Assembly: GCF_903995425.1 (NCBI RefSeq)
Contig: NC_050460.1
Coordinates: 18,541,105 to 18,605,104 of the forward strand
From: Onychomys torridus
Lineage: Eukaryota; Chordata; Mammalia; Rodentia; Cricetidae
Length of the DNA: 64,000 bases
Direction of reading: 5' to 3'
The stretch's first letter is position 1; every line of letters begins with the position of its first letter. Position numbers and translations under genes: made by a program. Positions 58,064-64,000 of this stretch are shown here, piece after piece. The notes below the pieces were generated by a model. The model searched no databases. It had not been told where the DNA came from and saw only the letters and a list, made by a program, of their open reading frames with translations.

Positions 58064-58146
58064 ATGGGCAGTGGTGGTACACACCTTTAATCCCAGCACT
58101 CAGGAGGCAGAGCCAGGTGGCTCTCTGTGAGTTCAAGGCCAGCCTG
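58064..58146 (+). repeat. 3'-truncated B1 SINE, sense
   Basis: It runs from 'atgggcagtggtggtacaca' to 'gttcaaggccagcctg' and stops abruptly, with no 3' half and no A tail. Loss by deletion is more likely than insertion in this form. Confidence 0.85.
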
Positions 58147-58925
58147 TGGGTTCAAGCCAGAACACAACTATGTGCAAACTAAGGAGAGAGGACACAGAAA
58201 ACTCTCACCCTGCCAGCTCTTCATTTTTAGCTTTCATCCTCCAGGACTGTGAGAACCAGATTTCTTTCACTCACACTGCCACTGTAGAGGGTCCACTGCT
58301 ATGACAATCATAACAACTAATTTAAAGGGAACGGCCATCTCACTGTTTAATGAAGAAAGTATGCTAGAAAAAAAGTAGTAAATGTTTCCAAGTAGATCAG
58401 ATATCACAGAAGAGTTTTCAAACTTAGTTTAAAAAAAAAAAAAAGGAAAGCCTGAGAAACATATCAAACACATTCAGCTGTTTGAATCAAATGGACAAAC
58501 AGCCGTATTTAACAGCTTGACAGGAGGCAGTGGGATATACAGCTATTTAACTGAAGAGAATTCATTAAAGATGCAGTTTACAGAGGTATGTCAATGATAA
58601 GATGGTATTTAGGGACAATGAGTCTCTCAGGAACCATTAACCACAGGGCTTCACATTCCAGGAGTCATTGGCAAAGGGATGGTACTGAATGGCAGATGTA
58701 GGAGATGCCTGGAGCCATGACAGAAAGGCTGGTACCAGGGACCAGAAAGAGAGCAAGGCAGCCATTGCAAGGATTATTGCAAAAATAGAGAAGGGAGTTC
58801 CATTCATGCCTACACTTCCTTTCTATCACATCTGTCTCCCATTCACCAAGCAACTAAACACAGAGGATAAGAAAGCCTGAATGATGTGGATCATAGAGGT
58901 CAGCCCATGGGGTATAAGGTATGCA
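58147..58925. other. Unassigned sequence
   Basis: Contains a short A run at 58431-58444. Nothing else was recognised. Confidence 0.45.
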
Positions 58926-59690
58926 GGTTAGTTTTTGTCAACTAGACACAAAGTAGAGTTACTTGGGAAAAGGGAACCTCAACTAAGAAACTACCTCTTT
59001 CAGATTGGTGTATGGGCATGGCAGAGGGGAAATTTCTTGATCAATCATTAAGGTGGGTAGCCCAGCACACTGTGGGTAGTAACATGGGTAGGAAGGTATT
59101 CCTGGGTTGGAGAAGAAAGCAAGCAGTGTTCCTCCATTTTACGTGGAATAATCTTTTCATACACTGTGAAGATGTGTCTTTGCCAATGGAGCCTTCTAAT
59201 TGGTTTAATAAAAAGCCAAATGGCCATTAGTTAGGCAGGAGGTATAGGCAGAAGTGTGAGACAGAGAGAACTCTGGGAAGAAGAAGGGCAGAGTTTCCAG
59301 GGGATGCAGGAGAAGCCAGGCAGACACAAAACAAGTCAGACACACAAAATGGAATAGGGGTAAAAGCCATGTGGTAGAACATACATCAATAAAAATACAG
59401 GTTAATTTAAGTTATAAGTGCTAGTTAGTAACAAGCCTAAGCTATTGGCCAAACTTTTAAAATTAATAAGTCTCTATGTCGTGATTTGGGAGCTAGCAGG
59501 AAGGACAGAAAAATCCACCCATACTACATGTTCTTGTCTCTGCTTCAGTTCCTGCCTCTGGGTTACTGCTTGGGCTCTTGCCTCCATGTCTCTTGATGAT
59601 GGACTTTAACCTGTAAGGTGCAATAAGCCATTTCTGCCCCAAGTTGCTTTTAATCATAGTTTTATCATAGCTAAAGAAACTAGAATGCAC
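58926..59690 (+). mobile_element. MaLR (MT-type) LTR split by an ERV LTR
   Basis: The left part (58926-59141) has 'ggttagtttttgtcaacta' and 'aagggaacctcaactaag'. The right part (59529-59690) has 'ctctgcttcagttcctgcct', 'gatgatggactttaacctgt' and 'gccccaagttgctttta'. They are the two ends of one MT-type LTR, separated by a 387-bp LTR of another family. Confidence 0.8.
59142..59528 (+). mobile_element. Class II ERV solo LTR (RMER17-like) nested in MaLR
   Basis: It starts 'cgtggaataatcttttcata', passes 'ggcaggaggtataggcag', 'gaactctgggaagaagaagg', 'ataagtgctagttagtaaca' and 'aattaataagtctctatgtc', and ends 'atactaca'. It resembles the RMER17 group. The junction hexamers do not match clearly (ATTTTA before, TGTTCT after), so boundaries are good to a few bases only. 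Confidence 0.75.
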
Positions 59691-61159
59691 ACTGTGAGGT
59701 GGGCAAAGAATAGTCTTCATAGACAAGAAAAACTGACATATAAATTTACTAAATCTTTAAAAAGTTATATTTTCAAAGAAAGAATAGGCTTTGATTAAAG
59801 AAGTCACCAAGATTTGGAATGGCTCAGGGGCCTCTGTTGTTCCACACATCAAAAGCAGGGAAACTTCTCACGGCTTCTCCATGAAGAATTTGAGCCTAAT
59901 CAAGCAAATACTTCCCACCACCCAAGGGCCACCTCTTTTACCCAGTGGGTTCATACAGTTTCCCTAGATACAGGATCGCTTGTGACTTCTGTTCTTTCCA
60001 TTTCTGAATAGATGTCTAGCATCATACTATCATTACTCCTTTGTCTAATGTCAGCAGTGGAGAGGACAGGTAGTTTGTTCTTATAGTTCCTAGTTCTGTG
60101 GCTCTTAAGAAACCACACTGAACATCCATTGTTGTGACTGAAAAGCACATAGTTGATTTTTTTTCCTTCGGTGGGGCAGTGAGTGTACATATTGTGTGGG
60201 AAGAAAAAAGAACAGAGTGTTTACTAACCAGATAATTGGCAGGGAGCAGACATCAGATATGTTCTTGTTCTTCTGTTTTCCCATCCAATTGAATTTAGCC
60301 AGTAGCAGCCTTGCTTGAACAAATAAACTGTTAACATATATCACTTTTAGGTGGAAGCATTACAAGCAGGCTGTGATTTATTGCACTCTCTTTTCTCCTT
60401 TCTTTTTGGTACACAACCCATCAACTCCATCTGATTGGGTCACTAGGGGTCTACAATAAACAGAAGTGATAAAAGTAGACCATGAACAAGGAGCACACTT
60501 CAGTTGTTTGAAATCACTGAGAGGACTGTATCTTCTTACCCCAGCCAATCTTGACTGGTTAAGGGTAGATACTGACTAGCTTATTTAGCATTAACCACTG
60601 AAGAAGACACAATAACTTTAGAATCCTTACTATCAATTCCTCTCCTGTTGCTCCTCAGTCTCATCTGTGATAACTGAGACACAGAAGCAACCTAGTCCTT
60701 TCCAGCCTCTATCCACAATCAATGTTCTCTTGGGCTTCCTTGGGGCTGAAGGTTACTGAGGTTGTAATGTGAGTGGATCTAGATCATTTTGGGTGGTTGT
60801 AAGTGTTCGTTTCTCTTTGAACCAATATTCATTAACATCTCCTATGTCTGCACATTTTTTTTACCCTCAGCTACACGACAGGTAAAGCCCCTGCTCTCTG
60901 AAGCCTGCTCAAGCAGGTAACAAAGTGACAGGGCTACTTTGGTGAGGAGAGGATGTCTAGAGGCTTGTCCTCCAAAGATGTGATATTGAGACAAAACAAT
61001 AACAGCAACAACAACAACAACAAAAACCCCAAAACAAACAAACAAAAAACCCCAGCCAAATGAAGACAAGAAAATACAAGAGTATAAGGAGAGCAACTTG
61101 TACAAAGTGCTCTAACACAGGAATTGGTTTGGCACATTTGAGGAGCATCCAAAGATCCA
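59691..61159. other. Unassigned sequence
   Basis: No repeat was recognised except a CAA/CAAA-rich tract at 60991-61052, possibly the tail of an unrecognised retroposon. No gene. Confidence 0.45.
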
Positions 61160-61855
61160 TGTGTCTATCAATCCTGATTGTCAACATGGCAGATCGAGTG
61201 TCCACTAGGGGACAGACCTCTAAGAGTATCTCTAAATAAACTCTACATGTGTTTACCTGAGGAGAGAAATCTCCAGTAAATGTAGGTAGCACCAACCCAT
61301 AGACTAGTCCAGCACTGAATGAAAGGAAGAATGGTCATGGAGTACCAGCACTTACCTCCTTCAGCTTCCTGATGGGGAAGTCAGTATGATTGGCTTCCCC
61401 ATTCTCCCATTACCAGGTCTTCCTTACCTTGATAGACTAAACCCTCATCTCTACACCAAAACAGCCCTGTTCTTCCCTAAGTTATTCTTGTTAAATACTT
61501 TGTGAAAGGTTAATGACCTAAAAGTGTCAGGTGGACTGAGAAGCTCTGGACAGGAAATTTGACTTCACTGACAACAACCTATGGGCACTTCTGCTAAGAG
61601 GATCCACCCATCTCTTCTTATGTGTCTACCATTTGAGACCACAGGAATCTTCCGACCTCAAAGCCCCCTTTACAACTGATACGCCCTCTTGACCATGTGC
61701 ACAGTCTCCACTCCCATGGAGAGACTGCAGCAGCCCTCAGTTCTGATTAAAGGGACAATCTGCTCCTTGGAGATGCCTGTCAGCTTTTATTTCCATGTCA
61801 CCTCCATCAATCCTGATCCAACCCTTTGTCACAGCAATGATAAAAGTAGGTGATA
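61160..61855 (+). mobile_element. MaLR LTR sequence (MT-type), probably two pieces
   Basis: The first piece (about 61160-61515) has 'tcctgattgtcaacatggca', 'cttcctgatggggaag', 'gatagactaaaccctcatc' and 'taagttattcttgttaaata'. The second (to about 61855) ends 'ttgtcacagcaatgataaaa', the usual 3' end of these LTRs. The middle is poorly matched. Confidence 0.5.
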
Positions 61856-61865
61856 TGGAAAATTG

Positions 61866-62380
61866 GTACTGAGAAGCGAGACCACAGCTGTTGTACATCA
61901 GATCATGTGGTTCTTAGGCCTTTGAAACTGGTTTATTGGAGAGGTGTGGAAAAATTTGGAACTTGAATCTGGAGAACCCCTAAAGTGTTGTACGTAGAGC
62001 TTAATGGGCCCCTCTGGTGAAATGCAAAAGCCAGAATGCCTAGAGAAACACAGACAGTAGAAGTTCAGGAGGTTATAGAAAGGGTGAAGGAGCTGGACTC
62101 AAGGCCAATGGTGAGCAATTCTGATAACTAATCTGCCTGAACTCTGCTCATGTCCTAAGAAGTTGAGGGAGGCTGAATTCAAAAGCATTGGATTAATTAA
62201 TCTCACAGAGGAAAAGTCAAGGCAAACTGCCATTCCGGCTGTGGGATGGTTGCTGCTTGCTTCTCTTCTCTCAGTCTACAGCAAGGAGTGAAACCAGTGG
62301 AGCAAAGGGTACAAGAAGTGTGTGATTTGGTGATGAAAGGGTGTGAGGCAGTTTAAAGTTGCAGACAAGAAGGATTTAAA
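61866..62380 (+). mobile_element. MaLR internal region with tRNA-Leu-like PBS
   Basis: 'ttggtactgagaagcgagac' directly after the LTR is the typical MaLR/ERVL primer-binding region. It is followed by 'tttgaaactggtttattgga', 'gagcttaatgggcccctctg', 'atggtgagcaattctgataa' and 'tttggtgatgaaagggtgtg'. MaLR internal sequences are non-coding, as here. Confidence 0.65.
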
Positions 62381-62957
62381 AAAGAAAAAACCCTCACTTA
62401 GTAGGTTTTCTGTACTCTAATAATAGGTTTCTCTGCCAATGCAGTAAGCTAGATCAAGCTGAATTAAAAAGTAAAAGACCAGGTTTATTCTAAGCAAAGC
62501 AACTCCCAGGCGACTCATCCAGCCCCCAGAGATTGAGGCAGGAGAAGGAACAGGAGAAATACACATGGCCAACCTAAAGGAGGGTGCTTAAATACCCTGT
62601 GGGCATGGGGTGATCATGTGTCCACCACAAGCTGAGTTTGTGCCCAATTATAAGGCATTAGGCGGAGATTGGGCAGCTGGCAACTTCAAGGGAAGAGCCA
62701 CCATCCTCTAAGAATGTAGAACTGGGCTTTTTGGAGATTCTTTGACAGATTGGGTTTTAGAAAAAGAGAAATGGGGCTTTTGCAGGAGCAGGCTGGAGCT
62801 TCCAGCCCAACTGTACTGTTAGAGATGTGGCCCATGAAAGGAAAAAATGACTTGCACAGGGACAATAAAAAAGGTATGCAGAGGGCAAACCCAGATGATC
62901 AAAGGCTTCATCTTGTGAAAAAAATGTAAATTCTTTTGGGAAGAGAGAGCATGAATT
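62381..62957. other. Unassigned sequence, possible antisense LTR
   Basis: At 62465-62660 'ccaggtttattctaagcaa' and, on the reverse strand, a TATA-like 'ggtatttaagc' suggest an antisense LTR (poly(A) signal and TATA in order), but no terminal structure was found. Confidence 0.3.
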
Positions 62958-62969
62958 AAGAACGCCACT

Positions 62970-63392
62970 GTAAGATCTCACGGACTCTAGACTGACAGCT
63001 GAGGAGCCTGCATGCGACCGAACTAGGCCCCCTGAATGTGGGTGAAAGTTATGTGGCTTGATGTGTCTGTGGGTCCTCTAGCAATGGGACCAGGTCTTAT
63101 CCCGGATACACGAACTGGCTTTTTAGAGCCTATTCCTTATGGTGCTCCTTACTCAGCCTTGATGCAGTGGGGAGGGGCTAGGTCCTTCCCCAACATGGTA
63201 TGCCAACCTGTGTTGACTACCCAAGGGAGGCCTTAAGGTCTATGAGGAGGGGATGGGGGTGGGATGGAGGTAGGTGAGGGGGAGTGAGAGAAGAGGAGGG
63301 AGGAGAAACAGGAGTTGGTATGTAAAAGGAAAGAAAAAATTTAAATAAAAAATTATATTTAAAAAAACCTGAAAAAAATTAAAATTACAAAA
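62970..63392 (+). mobile_element. 5'-truncated L1 (3'UTR only) with 12-bp TSD
   Basis: It contains L1 3'UTR sequence of the same type as the element at 23337 ('cttactcagccttgatgcag' and a purine/G-rich end near 63240-63310) and an A-rich tail. Flanked by AAGAACGCCACT (62958-62969) and AAGAATGCCACT (63393-63404), which differ only by a C/T at a CpG. About 423 bp. Confidence 0.85.
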
Positions 63393-63576
63393 AAGAATGC
63401 CACTATATAGAGGTTTCCTGCCTAGAAAAGTAGTTCCCCCAGATCACCCTTTTAAACATGGAGAGGCTTCTGTAGCTGTGGTCCACAGAGTTTGGCTGCT
63501 TCTTCAGTAGAGCTTGTCAGTGTCATCCACGAGGCACTGGTTTTGCAAACGCACAAGACACAACAGTGAAAGGGGC

Positions 63577-63914
63577 TGTCTTGTTAGTGTTTCCTGTCAG
63601 CTTGACACACCAAGGGTCACCTGAGAAGATGGAGCGAGTCTCAGTAAAGACACTGTCCATATCAGACTAGTTGTGACCATGTCTGTGGAGAACTGTTTGC
63701 ATTGTTGAGTGATGCAGGAAGTTCCAGCACAGAGCAGAGGAAGCAACCTAGCCAGTAGCATTCCTCCATGGTATCTGCTTCCGCTCCTGCCTGAGTTCCT
63801 GCCCTGACTGCCTTCCATGATGGACTGTCACCTGAAGTGTAAATCAGATAAAGTCTTCCCTTCCCTAAGTTGCTTTTGGCCATAGTGTCTATCATAGCAA
63901 CAGAAAACCAAAGT
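63577..63914 (+). mobile_element. MaLR (MT-type) LTR
   Basis: 'tgtcttgttagtgtttcctg', 'gtcagcttgacacacc', 'cttccgctcctgcctgagtt', 'atgatggactgtcacctgaa' and 'aagttgcttttggccatagt' are MT-type LTR landmarks. It lacks part of the central region. Confidence 0.75.
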
Positions 63915-64000
63915 TTAAGAGGGGTCACAAAGACTTGTACTGGGGTTACAGAAAACTGATGAGGCCAGGAAATGTGAGGCACGAAACCCTTAGAAGGTGT

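Overview
This window looks like repeat-dense nuclear DNA from a muroid rodent, most probably a cricetid (hamster, vole or deer-mouse type). The evidence is the repeat population: B1, B2, B3 and B4 SINEs, ORR1/MT-type MaLR LTRs, rodent L1 elements of several ages, and class II ERV LTRs of a type I associate with cricetids. One B1 also has the 'ccaggaaaggcacaaagc' 3' half that I recall from cricetid genomes. Family names come from memory of consensus sequences, not from a search. I see no intact protein-coding gene, tRNA, rRNA, CRISPR array or prokaryotic feature. The window reads as intergenic or intronic sequence, and most open frames are chance frames or lie inside transposons.

Layout. 1-8.8 kb: diverged B1s, MaLR LTRs (one split by an ERV LTR with a perfect 6-bp target duplication), old L1 pieces in both orientations, (GA)n, (CA)n and a 290-bp GATA array. 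8.8-13.5 kb: mostly unassigned, with a short B1/B3 cluster and a clean B2. 13.8-16.6 kb: an unassigned 101-codon frame followed by a very old L1/HAL1-like relic. 17-21.7 kb: MIR, B1 and B3 copies, a 155-bp inverted duplication with 432-bp spacer, an L2 fragment and an URR1-like element. 23.3-28.0 kb: the best-preserved L1, flanked by a 16-bp target duplication, with 5'UTR, broken ORF1 and ORF2 lacking the reverse-transcriptase core. 28.7-35 kb: purine and CA/TG tracts, one ERV LTR and mostly unassigned DNA. 35.3-39.9 kb: antisense L1 with a nested MaLR LTR and a further MaLR with internal sequence. 40-45 kb: repeat-poor DNA.

45.2-52.2 kb is the most informative block. It holds a 483-bp antisense ERV LTR with an exact 6-bp duplication, then a complete 6.0-kb LTR retroelement on the minus strand (45946-51958). 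That element has two LTRs, a tRNA-Gly-type primer binding site, a polypurine tract and a CAGC target duplication, and it sits inside an older antisense B1 that it splits in two. It has no recognisable gag, pol or env, so it looks like a VL30-style non-autonomous element. It also carries an URR1-like piece and a GC-rich block of about 0.5 kb.

52-64 kb: mostly unassigned DNA, then an ancient LTR whose 3' part has grown into a GATA array, a MaLR interrupted by an ERV LTR, MaLR LTR plus internal sequence, and a 5'-truncated L1 with a 12-bp duplication. No genes act together here; the relationships are those of nested insertions, which give a relative order of events.
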